A stretch of DNA of 64,000 nt, from assembly GCF_009827515.1 (NCBI RefSeq), contig NZ_WTYO01000002.1, positions 124,001 to 188,000 on the forward strand. Direction: 5' to 3'. Positions within the stretch are counted from its first letter, which is position 1. Every line of letters starts with the position of its first letter. This DNA comes from Pelagerythrobacter marinus (GTDB lineage: Bacteria; Pseudomonadota; Alphaproteobacteria; Sphingomonadales; Sphingomonadaceae). The notes beneath the pieces are model-generated. The model was given only the letters and a program-made list of their open reading frames with translations, had not been told where the DNA came from and did no database searches. Position numbers and translations under genes: made by a program. Below, one piece after another: positions 28,279 to 36,569 of the stretch.

Positions 28279-29166
28279 ATGAACCACCAGGAAATGACCG
28301 ACCGCATTGCCAACGGGCAGGGCTTTATCGCCGCGCTGGACCAGTCCGGCGGCTCCACGCCGAAGGCGCTGCGCGGATACGGGGTTTCCGACGATTCCTG
28401 GTCGAACGAGGACGAGATGTTTGCCCGGATCCACGCCATGCGCAGCCGGATCGTCGAAAGCCCGTGCTTCGGCTGCGGCAAAGTGCTGGGCGCGATCCTG
28501 TTCGAGAAGACGATGGACGGCGAAAGCGGCGGCAAGCCGGTGCCCGACCGGCTGAAGGAACGCGGGATCGTGCCTTTCCTCAAGGTCGACAAGGGGCTGG
28601 AGGACGAAGCGAACGGCGTCCAGATGATGAAGCCGATGCCCGACCTCGAAAGCCTGCTCGAACGCGCGAAGGCCAAGGGGATCTTCGGCACCAAGATGCG
28701 TTCGGTCATCAAGCGCAACGAACCGGCGGGGATCAAGGCGATCGTGCGCCAGCAGTTCGCCGAGGGCGCGCGCATTCTCGCCGCCGGGCTGGTCCCGATC
28801 ATCGAGCCCGAATACGACATCAAGGCCGAAGACCGTGCCGAGGGCGAAAAGATCCTGCTCGAAGCGATCGAGGAGGGTCTCGACGCCCTGCCGGCGGACC
28901 AGAAGGTCATGCTCAAGCTCTCGATCCCGGCCGAGGCGGGGCTCTACTCCGGGCTCGTCGATCATCCGCGCGTCCTGCGCGTCGTCGCGCTGTCGGGCGG
29001 CTATTCGACCGACGAGGCGTGCGAGAAGCTGGCGCAGAACCCGGGCATGATCGCCAGCTTCAGCCGCGGCCTGCTGCAGGATCTGCGCGCGACGCAGAGC
29101 GACGAGGAATTCGACGCGACGCTGGGCGCGGCGATCGACCGGATCCACGCCGCCAGCATGGCCTGA
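28279..29166 (+). CDS. class I fructose-bisphosphate aldolase
   Basis: Schiff-base aldolase cleaving fructose 1,6-bisphosphate. 295 residues, the usual bacterial class I length, with ALDQSGGSTPKAL near the N terminus, the KRNEPAG segment and the KLSIPAEAG strand carrying a candidate lysine. ATG 28279 is preferred over ATG 28264 because GAGGA at 28266-28270 sits eight bases before it. Last gene of the tkt-gap-pgk cluster; no class II enzyme is seen here. Confidence 0.93.
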   Translation: MNHQEMTDRIANGQGFIAALDQSGGSTPKALRGYGVSDDSWSNEDEMFARIHAMRSRIVESPCFGCGKVLGAILFEKTMDGESGGKPVPDRLKERGIVPFLKVDKGLEDEANGVQMMKPMPDLESLLERAKAKGIFGTKMRSVIKRNEPAGIKAIVRQQFAEGARILAAGLVPIIEPEYDIKAEDRAEGEKILLEAIEEGLDALPADQKVMLKLSIPAEAGLYSGLVDHPRVLRVVALSGGYSTDEACEKLAQNPGMIASFSRGLLQDLRATQSDEEFDATLGAAIDRIHAASMA

Positions 29167-29176
29167 TCCGCGCGGG

Positions 29177-29596
29177 CTAGCGCGCCGCGTAGACGAAGCG
29201 GTACGCGCGGGTTTCGATCTCGCTTTCGGCCTGGCGCCCGGGGGTCGCGGAAACGAGCGCGATGACGCGCCCGTGCGTGCCGTATGTCTGCCCCAGCGTC
29301 AGGTCGGCCGTGTCGCGCCAGCCCGCCCCGTCGATCCGCGTCCGCACGATCAGCCGCCCCGGCCAGACGCAGCGCGCGGTTTCGGGACAGCGGCTGTCCT
29401 CGACCACGGCCCTGGGCGTGACGACGAGGTCGCCGACGCGCACCGGCCGGTCGATCGGCACGCCGTGCCCTTCGGGCGCGGGGGTGCCTTCGACGTTCGG
29501 CGCATCGGGCACGAGCACGCACCCGCCCAGCGCCAAGGCGACGAGGGCGAGCGGTGCGGCGGCGAAGGGCGAGATTGCGGCAGCCATGCCGGCCAT
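29177..29596 (-). CDS. putative lipoprotein, unknown function
   Basis: 139 residues from ATG 29596 (alternative ATG 29587). A hydrophobic leader ends in the lipobox LGGC (VALALGGC), so a lipid-anchored envelope protein is likely. The mature part has a Cys pair (SRCPETARCVWPGR) and a beta-rich tail ending RFVYAAR. I do not recognise a named family. Convergent with fba (10 bp apart) and divergent from thiE. Confidence 0.75.
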   Translation of the reverse strand: MAGMAAAISPFAAAPLALVALALGGCVLVPDAPNVEGTPAPEGHGVPIDRPVRVGDLVVTPRAVVEDSRCPETARCVWPGRLIVRTRIDGAGWRDTADLTLGQTYGTHGRVIALVSATPGRQAESEIETRAYRFVYAAR

Positions 29597-29666
29597 AACG
29601 CGCAGCCGCCCTTTCGGGTGCCTGAACGCGTGACGAATCCGTGCCGGGCCATTACCTAGCCGCCTC

Positions 29667-30308
29667 ATGACAGCAACCAACCCGCCCACGCAGCTCTATC
29701 TGATCTCCCCCCTCGACGTGGGGGGCGATTTTCCGGCCCGGCTCGAAACCGCGCTCGCCGGCGGCCCGGTGGCCGCGTTCCAGCTGCGCGTGAAAGGCAT
29801 CGACCAGCACGAGGCCGCGCGCCTCGCCGCGCCCTTGCAGGAGATCTGCGCCGCGCGCGAATGCGCCTTCATCGTCAACGATTCGGTTCCGCTGGCCAGG
29901 CGCCTTGGCGCCGACGGCGTGCACCTGGGGCAGGCCGACGGCTCCCCGCGCGAGGCGCGCGAGGCGCTGGGGCGCGAGGCGCAGATCGGGGTGACGTGCC
30001 ATGCGTCGAAGCACCTGGCGATGGAGGCGGGGGAGGCCGGGGCCGACTACGTCGCCTTCGGCAGCTTCTTCCCCAGCGAGACAAAGGCGAGCGAGCACCG
30101 GCCCGGGCCGGAACTGCTGGCCTGGTGGCAATCGCTGTTCGAGATCCCCTGCGTCGCGATCGGCGGCATCACGCCGGGCAACTGCGCCCCGCTGGTCGCC
30201 GCAGGGGCCGATTTCCTCGCCGTGAGCCACGCGGTCTGGGGCGCGGCGGATCCGGGCGCGGCCGTCGGCGACTTCCACCGCGCGATCGCGGCGGCCGGCG
30301 GGGACTGA
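29667..30308 (+). CDS. thiE: thiamine phosphate synthase
   Basis: Joins HMP-pyrophosphate to thiazole phosphate in thiamine synthesis. 213 residues forming a TIM barrel. Family features: FQLRVKG (substrate strand), FIVNDSVPLA, GADGVHLGQ and VAIGGITPGN for phosphate binding. No TPP riboswitch is visible in the 70 bp between it and the divergent lipoprotein gene. Stand-alone, without other thi genes nearby. Confidence 0.93.
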   Translation: MTATNPPTQLYLISPLDVGGDFPARLETALAGGPVAAFQLRVKGIDQHEAARLAAPLQEICAARECAFIVNDSVPLARRLGADGVHLGQADGSPREAREALGREAQIGVTCHASKHLAMEAGEAGADYVAFGSFFPSETKASEHRPGPELLAWWQSLFEIPCVAIGGITPGNCAPLVAAGADFLAVSHAVWGAADPGAAVGDFHRAIAAAGGD

Positions 30309-30375
30309 TCGGCCCGCGGGCGGGGTGTGTCAGGTCTATGGCTGCCGCGCCGAAAGCGTGCTATTCCAAGTGGCT

Positions 30376-31074
30376 ATGGCCCTCGACTTCCTCGATCGCA
30401 CCCTCACCGTGGTGGTCACCGCCACGCTGACGTCCGCCGTGTGGATCGTCGCGGGGGGCAGCCTGATCGAACTCGCCGACAGCGAGGGGCAGCGCGAGAC
30501 GACCCGGCCGGCCGAGGCCGCGCCGAGCCCCAGCCCGACACCGGTCGCGACCGACGATCTGGCGGGCCCGGCCGGCGGCGCCTTGCGCGCCGCGCCGCTG
30601 GAACCGGCCCCGGCGGCGACGCCCGGCACGTCGACGCGCGACCTGATCATTCCCGTGCTCAACGTGCGCGCGCGCGACCTGAGCGACACGTTTACCGACA
30701 GCCGCGACGAGGGCGCAGGGCTGCACGAGGCGATCGACATCATGGCCCCGGAAGGCACCAGCGTGGTCGCGGCCGCGCCGGGCACGATCGAGAAGCTGTT
30801 CCGCTCCGAGGCCGGGGGCAACACGATCTACGTCCGCTCCACCGACGGGGAGACGATCTACTACTACGCCCATCTCCAGCAATATGCGCCCGGCCTGACC
30901 GAGGGGCAGCGCATCCGGCGCGGCCAGCGGCTGGGCGCGGTCGGCAGCACGGGCAGCGCCTCGGGCGAGACGCCGCACCTGCATTTCGCGATGCTGCGGA
31001 CCACCGCCGATGCCGAGTGGTGGGAGCCGGCCAATGCGATCAATCCCTATCCGCTGCTGACCGGCGCGCGCTAG
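30376..31074 (+). CDS. M23 family metallopeptidase
   Basis: Membrane-anchored periplasmic peptidoglycan endopeptidase. 232 residues: one N-terminal membrane helix (about 10-31), a Pro/Ala/Thr-rich linker (about 40-85), then a LytM/M23 domain with zinc ligands His117 and Asp121 (HEAID), His166 (YAHL) and His203 (HLHF). All four residues are intact, so catalytic activity is expected. The start is ATG 30376; an upstream GTG would add residues unlike a membrane lead. Confidence 0.9.
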   Translation: MALDFLDRTLTVVVTATLTSAVWIVAGGSLIELADSEGQRETTRPAEAAPSPSPTPVATDDLAGPAGGALRAAPLEPAPAATPGTSTRDLIIPVLNVRARDLSDTFTDSRDEGAGLHEAIDIMAPEGTSVVAAAPGTIEKLFRSEAGGNTIYVRSTDGETIYYYAHLQQYAPGLTEGQRIRRGQRLGAVGSTGSASGETPHLHFAMLRTTADAEWWEPANAINPYPLLTGAR

Positions 31075-31486
31075 CGCGGGGTTTCAGGGCCGGCCGACCC
31101 CCCCCGCGCACGCAGCGCACGCGCCCCGGCACGCCGTTGGCGCCCAGTTCGCGCAGGGTCCCGGTGCCGGTGCGCACGAAGCGCCGCCCCTTCAACGGCC
31201 CGCGCGTGAAGACCACGCTGTCGCCGGTGAGCAGGTACGTCCCGGTGTCGCCCTGCGCGCGGTAGGTGGAGGCGGTGTTGATCGCGAACGCGTCCCCCGC
31301 GATCGGGCGCCAGGGCTGGCCCGCCGCGTCGCCGGGCGTGGCGCAGCGGTAGATGCCGTGCGGCAGCGTGCCGAGCTTGCCCCCCGGCGCGGCGGCGCCC
31401 GGCCCGACGGCAAGCGCGCCGGCGGCGATCGCCAGGCCGGCGACGACCGCGCGCGGGGCGCGGGAAATGGCGGAGGAACGGGGCAT
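31040..31486 (-). CDS. small secreted protein, unknown
   Basis: 148 residues from ATG 31486. A basic, hydrophobic leader (about residues 8-34) indicates export. The mature part contains a Cys in GIYRCATPG and another near the end, reminiscent of small one-disulfide periplasmic proteins, followed by an Arg-rich tail. The 3' end overlaps the convergent M23 gene by 35 bp. Not recognised; composition and frame use look genuine. Confidence 0.65.
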   Translation of the reverse strand: MPRSSAISRAPRAVVAGLAIAAGALAVGPGAAAPGGKLGTLPHGIYRCATPGDAAGQPWRPIAGDAFAINTASTYRAQGDTGTYLLTGDSVVFTRGPLKGRRFVRTGTGTLRELGANGVPGRVRCVRGGGRPALKPRASARRSAADRD

Positions 31487-31614
31487 CGGCGCGCCCCTTA
31501 GCATTCGCGCCGCCCCCGCGCCAGCGACCTTGCCCGAACAGGGCCGCTGGGTTAAGGCGCGGCGCGCGATTGCGGGCGGGCTGCTCCGCCCATCAGACGA
31601 AGGCTCCTTGAACC

Positions 31615-32178
31615 ATGAAAATCAGCGGCGTGGACATCCGTCCCGGCAACATCCTCGAATACGAAGGCGGCATCTGGAAAGTCGCCAAGATCCAGCACAC
31701 GCAGCCCGGCAAGGGCGGTGCCTACATGCAGGTCGAGATGAAGAACCTGCAGGATGGCCGCAAGACGAACGTCCGCTTCCGCAGCGCCGACACGGTCGAG
31801 CGCGTCCGGCTCGACACCAAGGAATTCCAGTACCTCTACGAAGACGGCGACATGCTGGTCTTCATGGACCAGGAAAACTACGAACAGATCCACCTGCCGT
31901 CGGACCTGCTGGGCGAGGCCAAGGCCTTCCTGCAGGACGGTATGCAGGTGACGCTGGAGCTGTGGGAGGAGAAGCCGATCTCGGTCGCGCTGCCCGAACA
32001 GGTCGAGGCGACGATCGTCGAAGCGGACGCGGTGGTGAAGGGGCAGACCGCTTCCTCCAGCTACAAGCCCGCGGTGCTCGACAACGGCGTGCGCGTGATG
32101 GTGCCGCCCCATATCGAGAGCGGGACGCGCATCGTGGTCGACGTCTACGAACGCACTTACGTGGGCAAGGCGGGCTGA
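31615..32178 (+). CDS. efp: translation elongation factor P
   Basis: Relieves ribosome stalling at polyproline. 187 residues, three beta-barrel domains. The modification loop PGKGGAY places the lysine at residue 33, so an EpmA/EpmB-type lysylation is expected if those genes exist elsewhere; they are not in this window. ATG 31615 follows a weak AAGGCTCCTTGAACC leader. The next gene starts 1 bp after its stop. Confidence 0.97.
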   Translation: MKISGVDIRPGNILEYEGGIWKVAKIQHTQPGKGGAYMQVEMKNLQDGRKTNVRFRSADTVERVRLDTKEFQYLYEDGDMLVFMDQENYEQIHLPSDLLGEAKAFLQDGMQVTLELWEEKPISVALPEQVEATIVEADAVVKGQTASSSYKPAVLDNGVRVMVPPHIESGTRIVVDVYERTYVGKAG

Positions 32179-32179
32179 C

Positions 32180-32533
32180 ATGGGCGAAGGGGGCGATCCG
32201 AGACTGGCCGGGATCGACCTGGCCACCAGCTATATCCTCGGCGTGATCTACGACGACGAGTCGCTCACGCTGGAGATGGATTTCCACCTGCTCGACGCCC
32301 ACCCGCGTTACCAGGCTCCCGCCGACGGCGAGGACGGCTGCTATCGCAAGGGCTTCATCCGCTTCGCCGACCTCGACGACCTTCGCCTGCGCAAGGCCCG
32401 GCCCGAAGACGGGCGCGAGGTCGATTATTCCGATATCTACTCGGCCACGATCGACGGCGACTATGCCAATATATCGAGCGGGTGGGGCGAAATCGAACTG
32501 ACCGCGCAATCGATCCAGATCGCGCTCGACTGA
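32180..32533 (+). CDS. conserved hypothetical protein between efp and the IMPase gene
   Basis: 117 residues, acidic, no membrane segment or signal peptide. Sequence MGEGGDPRLAGIDLATSYIL then alternating beta-like stretches with many Asp/Tyr (DYSDIYSATIDGDYANISS). No catalytic motif recognised. It begins 1 bp after the efp stop and ends 16 bp before the inositol monophosphatase gene, so it is part of a three-gene unit. Confidence 0.75.
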   Translation: MGEGGDPRLAGIDLATSYILGVIYDDESLTLEMDFHLLDAHPRYQAPADGEDGCYRKGFIRFADLDDLRLRKARPEDGREVDYSDIYSATIDGDYANISSGWGEIELTAQSIQIALD

Positions 32534-32549
32534 CAGGACTGACAAGACG

Positions 32550-33383
32550 ATGGCCCTTTCCGGACTGATCCGCGTAATGGAGCGCGCCGCGCGCAAGGCC
32601 GGCGGCCGCCTGCGCCGCGACTTCGGCGAGATCGAGCACCTCCAGGTCAGCCGCAAGGGGCCTTCGGACTTCGTTTCCAAGGCCGACCGCGCGGCCGAAC
32701 GCACGATCTACGACGAGCTGATCCATGCCCGCCCCGACTGGGGCTTCGTGATGGAGGAGGCCGGCACGATCGAGGGCGATCTGGGCAAGCCGCGCTGGAT
32801 CGTCGATCCGCTCGACGGCACCAGCAACTTCCTCCACGGCATTCCGCACTTCGCGATCTCGATCGCAGTGCAGGAGCCTGCGCTGGACGGGAAGGGGCCG
32901 GACGGTTCGGGCTGGGGAGAGGTGACGGCCGGGGTCGTCTACCAGCCGATCACCGACGAGACGTTCTGGGCCGAGAAATCGCGCGGCGCCTGGCTGCAGG
33001 ACGCGCGCCTGCGGGTCTCGTCGCGCTCGCGCCTGCCCGAATCGCTGATCGCGACCGGCATTCCCTATGGCGGCCACGGCGATTTCGGCGAATGGGGCCG
33101 GATCTTCGCCGCGATCGGGCCGCAGGTCGCCGGCATCCGCCGCTACGGCGCGGCCTCGCTCGACCTCGCTTGGCTGGCCGCGGGCCGGTTCGACGGCTTC
33201 TGGGAAAGCGACCTCGCGCTGTGGGACACCGCCGCCGGCTGCCTGCTGGTGCGCGAGGCGGGCGGCTTCGTCAGCGACTATCGCGGGCGTACGCAGCCGA
33301 TCCACGCGAAGCAGGTCCTGGCCGCGAACGACACGCTCCATTCCAAGCTCCACAAGCTGCTGGCGGGCGCGCTCAAGGCCTGA
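32550..33383 (+). CDS. suhB: inositol monophosphatase family protein
   Basis: Mg-dependent sugar-phosphate phosphatase of the SuhB/IMPase superfamily. 277 residues with the first metal motif WIVDPLDGTSNFLHG (Asp-Pro-x-Asp-Gly) near residue 90 and the second ESDLALWDTAAG near residue 220. Substrate may be inositol phosphate or another small phosphate ester. E. coli SuhB also acts in rRNA antitermination, but whether that applies here cannot be told. Confidence 0.9.
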   Translation: MALSGLIRVMERAARKAGGRLRRDFGEIEHLQVSRKGPSDFVSKADRAAERTIYDELIHARPDWGFVMEEAGTIEGDLGKPRWIVDPLDGTSNFLHGIPHFAISIAVQEPALDGKGPDGSGWGEVTAGVVYQPITDETFWAEKSRGAWLQDARLRVSSRSRLPESLIATGIPYGGHGDFGEWGRIFAAIGPQVAGIRRYGAASLDLAWLAAGRFDGFWESDLALWDTAAGCLLVREAGGFVSDYRGRTQPIHAKQVLAANDTLHSKLHKLLAGALKA

Positions 33384-33438
33384 CGATCCGCGCCGCCCGG
33401 GCAGGGGCGGCGCCGCGGGGCGCGCGCGTCGCTGCCGC

Positions 33439-33467
33439 TTGAACCCCGGCCCGCGCGCGGCTATCCG
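33439..33467 (+). promoter_or_regulatory. promoter of tRNA-Leu
   Basis: TTGAAC (33439-33444), 17-bp spacer, TATCCG (33462-33467), ending 18 bp before the mature tRNA. Same layout as the other two tRNA promoters in the window. Confidence 0.6.
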
Positions 33468-33485
33468 CCGCTCTCCCGCACCAGT

Positions 33486-33570
33486 GCCCCTGTGGCGGAA
33501 TTGGTAGACGCGTTCGACTCAAAATCGAATTTCCACGGAAGTGCCGGTTCGAGTCCGGCCAGGGGCACCA
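33486..33570 (+). tRNA. tRNA-Leu (CAA)
   Basis: 85-nt class II tRNA with acceptor GCCCCTG/CAGGGGC, anticodon loop CTCAAAA (anticodon CAA) on stem TTCGA/TCGAA, a long variable arm, TPsiC GGTTCGAGTCC, discriminator A (33567) and encoded CCA (33568-33570). The segment immediately downstream has abruptly lower GC. Confidence 0.97.
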
Positions 33571-33793
33571 GAGTTTGATGTCGCCCTATCTTTCGCCCGT
33601 TTTCTAAAGGTTGGGCAATCGACTTGAGGCGCAGCCATGTCGAACCTTGATCTGGCCGCGTGTTGGCAGAATCGCTCCAACCTGGGCTAAATGCCGGATT
33701 TCCGCTAGCGACGACTTTGCGGACAAATCAGAAGGCGTCAACTTCAAGCTATCGGCAGAGACAACGTGTCCAAGATTCCGTGGGGGCTTTGGA

Positions 33794-34180
33794 ATGAGGC
33801 GACTTCTTGTTGGAATTACACTGGGTGCGGCAGCGAGCACTCTTTCTTTCATTGTCGGAGAATTTCTGTCTCAAGAAAAAAGCCATGAAGAAAGGACAGT
33901 CATCTTATTTTTCGATGGTGAGAAATCGGAAGAATATTACCATTCAGCTTCCGCTTATGAGTTAGGTGTAGCATCTATAGGCAAAAAACTGAGAAATTGC
34001 GGTGTAATCGAATTGCACTTCGTCCCTTCTCAAGGCCTTCATTCAAGTCCGTTTGTTGCTGTTTTTTGGGACGAAATGAATGATGTAGAGTCCGACTGTG
34101 TAGAAAATATCATGAAAAGTGGAGAAGGGAGTTGGTCCATCCACTCGGCTAAGGATGCAATCGAGTTAGGACTGCCCTAG
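33794..34180 (+). CDS. orphan membrane-anchored protein in a low-GC segment
   Basis: 128 residues from ATG 33794. A hydrophobic N-terminal helix (about 5-24) is followed by a soluble domain (EKSHEERTVILFFDG...) with no recognised motif. Base composition is distinctly AT-richer than everything around it, with codons such as TTA, AGA and ATA that are rare in the neighbours, so horizontal acquisition is likely. It lies directly after tRNA-Leu, a common integration site. No integrase is present. Function unknown; possibly a leftover of a larger island. Confidence 0.6.
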   Translation: MRRLLVGITLGAAASTLSFIVGEFLSQEKSHEERTVILFFDGEKSEEYYHSASAYELGVASIGKKLRNCGVIELHFVPSQGLHSSPFVAVFWDEMNDVESDCVENIMKSGEGSWSIHSAKDAIELGLP

Positions 34181-34600
34181 CTTAGGTGCCCAACCAGGCC
34201 TTAGATCTCCCTTATTCCTCGTCATTGTCACCCACGGAATTGAGTCCCGTCCGCAAGCCACCCGATTTCGGTCAAAAGACCAGCATCGCTGTCTGCGGGA
34301 ACGGCGGCGTTTCGGTTTCCGGTCTGACGATGGGCGAAATCGCACACGCAGACAGTTGGGCATCGGCTTGCTGCTTGCGGCGGCTTACCGCGGGCCGCCA
34401 GATAAGTTGGACATCAGCAAAGCGCTGATTCCATGGAATTCCTGCACCCTTACCCTGGGCATCATCGGAATAACGCGCGGCCCGCCGCCACTTTCACCTT
34501 ACACCGTAGCCCCGTTGCCCGGCATCTCCCCACTCCACGACAGACCGCATCGGCGATATTCGCTTGATATTGCGGCGCACCTCTGGGAATTCGGCAGCGA
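34181..34600. other. non-coding remnant region after the low-GC gene
   Basis: 420 bp with intermediate GC. Short open frames exist on both strands (up to about 80 codons) but none has a ribosome site, a recognisable domain or codon use like the neighbours. It may hold decayed coding sequence. No copy of the tRNA-Leu 3' end was found, so attachment-site boundaries cannot be drawn. Confidence 0.5.
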
Positions 34601-36403
34601 ATGTTGCCGGGGGTTCCTTCTTTCCACGCGATTGCGGCGATGGCGATCACGGTCGTCATGTTCGTCGCCTTCGCGCGCGGGCGCATGCCGGTGGAGATCA
34701 TCTCGCTGTTGACGATCGCGGTGATCGCGGTCGGTCTCTACTTCTTCCCGCTCGAGGGGACGGGCCCGACCGACGGGCTGCAACTCGCCTTCTCGGGCTT
34801 CGGCCACTACGCGCTGATAACGATCTGCGCGCTGATGATCATGGGCCGCGGGCTGGTGGTCACCGGCGCGCTGGAGCCGGCGGCCCGGTTCCTCGAACGC
34901 GTGTTCAAGCTCAACGTCCAGCTCGGCCTGCTGGTATCGCTGCTGATCGCTTTCGCCCTGTCGATGGGCGTCAACGACACGCCGGTTCTCGTCCTCCTCC
35001 TGCCGATCTTCGTCAGCCTCGCCGCGCGCGGGGCGATGCCGGCATCGAAGACGCTGATCCCGCTCAACGCCGCCGTGCTGATCGGCGGCATGGCGACCAC
35101 GATCGGCACGTCGACCAACATCCTCGTCGTCTCGATCGCGCGCGACCTGGGAATGCCGCCGATGGGCGTGTTCCACTACACGCCGATCGTCCTCGCCGCC
35201 TCGCTGATCGCGCTGCCCTATCTCTGGCTCGTCATGCCGCGCCTCCTGCGCGACAACACGGTGGCCGAGGCCTATGTCCCCCGCCGGTTCCAGACCCGCC
35301 TGCGGATCGGCGACGACAGCGCGCTGAACGGCCAGGTCCTCGCCTCCATCCTCCCGCGGCTGCCGGCGGACATCGCCTTCCACGACGCGCCCGCCGGGCC
35401 GATCCAGCCGCAGCAGCAGTTGACGATCTCGGGCACGCACGAGGCGCTGGAAGAGGCGATGCGCACGCTCAAGGGCGAAGTCGCCCCGGCCTGGGTGCTC
35501 GACCGGATCCGGCGGCGCTCCTCGGAAACCGGGGCCGATATCGCGGTCGTCGAAATGACGGTCACGGCCGATTCGCGCCTCATCAACCGCACCCTGCCGA
35601 CATCGGGCATTGCCGATCTCTACGGCGTCGCGGTGCTCGGCATCCACCGGCCCGACCGGCTTGTGGGGGAGAAAGACCGTTACAGCGAAGGGGGCGACCT
35701 GCGGATCGCCGAAGGCGACGTCCTGCTGGTCATGGGACTGGGGGAGGATCTCAACGATTTCGCCCGCGCCGACAGCCTCCTGACGCTGGAGGGCATGCGC
35801 GAGCTTCCGCGCCGCTCGAAGGCGGTGCTGGCGGGCGCGATCATGCTCGGTTCGGTCGGGCTGGCGTCGATCGGGCTTCTGCCGATCGCCATCTCGGCGC
35901 TGGCCGGGGCGATCCTGATGTTCGTGACCGGCTGCGTGAAGTTCGACCGCGTGGGCCGCGCGCTGTCGGCCAAGGTCATCGTGCTGGTCGCGGCCAGCAT
36001 CGCGGTCGGCCGGATCGTGCTCGAAAGCGGGGCGGCGGCCTGGCTGGGCGAGGCGCTGGCATCGGGGCTGCAGTTCCTGCCGCCCGCCGCGGTCCTCGCC
36101 ACGATCATGCTCTTCGTGACGTTCCTGACCAATTTCGCCTCCAACGCCACCGCGGCGACGGTCGGCACCCCGATCGCCTTCAGCATCGCGCAGCAGCTCG
36201 GCCTGCCGCCCGAACCGCTGATCCTGGCGGTCCTGTTCGGGTGCAACCTGTGTTACGCCACGCCGATCGCCTACCAGACGAACATGCTGATCATGGCGGA
36301 GGGGAACTACGAGTTCAAAGACTACATCCGCACCGGCGTGCCGCTCGTCCTGCTGATGGTGGCGACGCTCTCGGTCCTGCTGGTGACGACTTACGGGATG
36401 TAA
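34601..36403 (+). CDS. SLC13-type permease with RCK_C (TrkA-C) domains
   Basis: Inner-membrane carrier of the DASS/ArsB-like superfamily, likely for an anion such as sulfate or a dicarboxylate; substrate not determinable. 600 residues: about five helices, a cytoplasmic insert of roughly residues 205-400 with two TrkA-C-like domains (ADIAVVEMTVTADSRLINRTL, EGDVLLVMG), then about six helices. Conserved GMATTIGTSTNILV and the second-half TNFASNATAATVGTPIA mark the two inverted transport repeats. Confidence 0.88.
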   Translation: MLPGVPSFHAIAAMAITVVMFVAFARGRMPVEIISLLTIAVIAVGLYFFPLEGTGPTDGLQLAFSGFGHYALITICALMIMGRGLVVTGALEPAARFLERVFKLNVQLGLLVSLLIAFALSMGVNDTPVLVLLLPIFVSLAARGAMPASKTLIPLNAAVLIGGMATTIGTSTNILVVSIARDLGMPPMGVFHYTPIVLAASLIALPYLWLVMPRLLRDNTVAEAYVPRRFQTRLRIGDDSALNGQVLASILPRLPADIAFHDAPAGPIQPQQQLTISGTHEALEEAMRTLKGEVAPAWVLDRIRRRSSETGADIAVVEMTVTADSRLINRTLPTSGIADLYGVAVLGIHRPDRLVGEKDRYSEGGDLRIAEGDVLLVMGLGEDLNDFARADSLLTLEGMRELPRRSKAVLAGAIMLGSVGLASIGLLPIAISALAGAILMFVTGCVKFDRVGRALSAKVIVLVAASIAVGRIVLESGAAAWLGEALASGLQFLPPAAVLATIMLFVTFLTNFASNATAATVGTPIAFSIAQQLGLPPEPLILAVLFGCNLCYATPIAYQTNMLIMAEGNYEFKDYIRTGVPLVLLMVATLSVLLVTTYGM

Positions 36404-36432
36404 GCGCGACCGCTTTCCTACACGCGCGCGAT

Positions 36433-36550
36433 CTGCAATGGTTGCAGCTCCGGGGTTGCCCGCGGGGGTCGCCCCCGGGGGCGGTGCGGCGGCAGGCGCG
36501 GCGGGGACGAAAGGTCACGGCGCGCGCGGCAGGCCGGGCGAAAGGTCACG
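36433..36550 (+). promoter_or_regulatory. cluster of repeats upstream of the M20 gene
   Basis: Three elements in 118 bp: a perfect inverted repeat CTGCAA-TGG-TTGCAG (36433-36447); a stem CGGGGG/CCCCCG (36463-36468, 36472-36477) that may terminate the permease message; and a direct repeat CGAAAGGTCACG at 36508-36519 and 36539-36550, 31 bp apart, just before the ribosome site. The spacing of about three helical turns suits a DNA-binding protein. Function is inferred only. Confidence 0.35.
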
Positions 36551-36569
36551 AGCAGGAGGGAATCGTTCA

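Noticed and set aside
29597-29666. TPP riboswitch before thiE
   Set aside because: Only 70 bp separate the divergent genes and no THI-box sequence is visible.
34225-34260. GAGTCCCGTC near 34240 as a possible attachment-site copy
   Set aside because: It matches the tRNA-Asp T-arm by only ten bases and does not match the adjacent tRNA-Leu 3' end, so it is not credible as an att repeat.
34166-34428. Short frames on both strands after the low-GC gene
   Set aside because: No ribosome site, no domain, and conflicting frames on the two strands; treated as non-coding.
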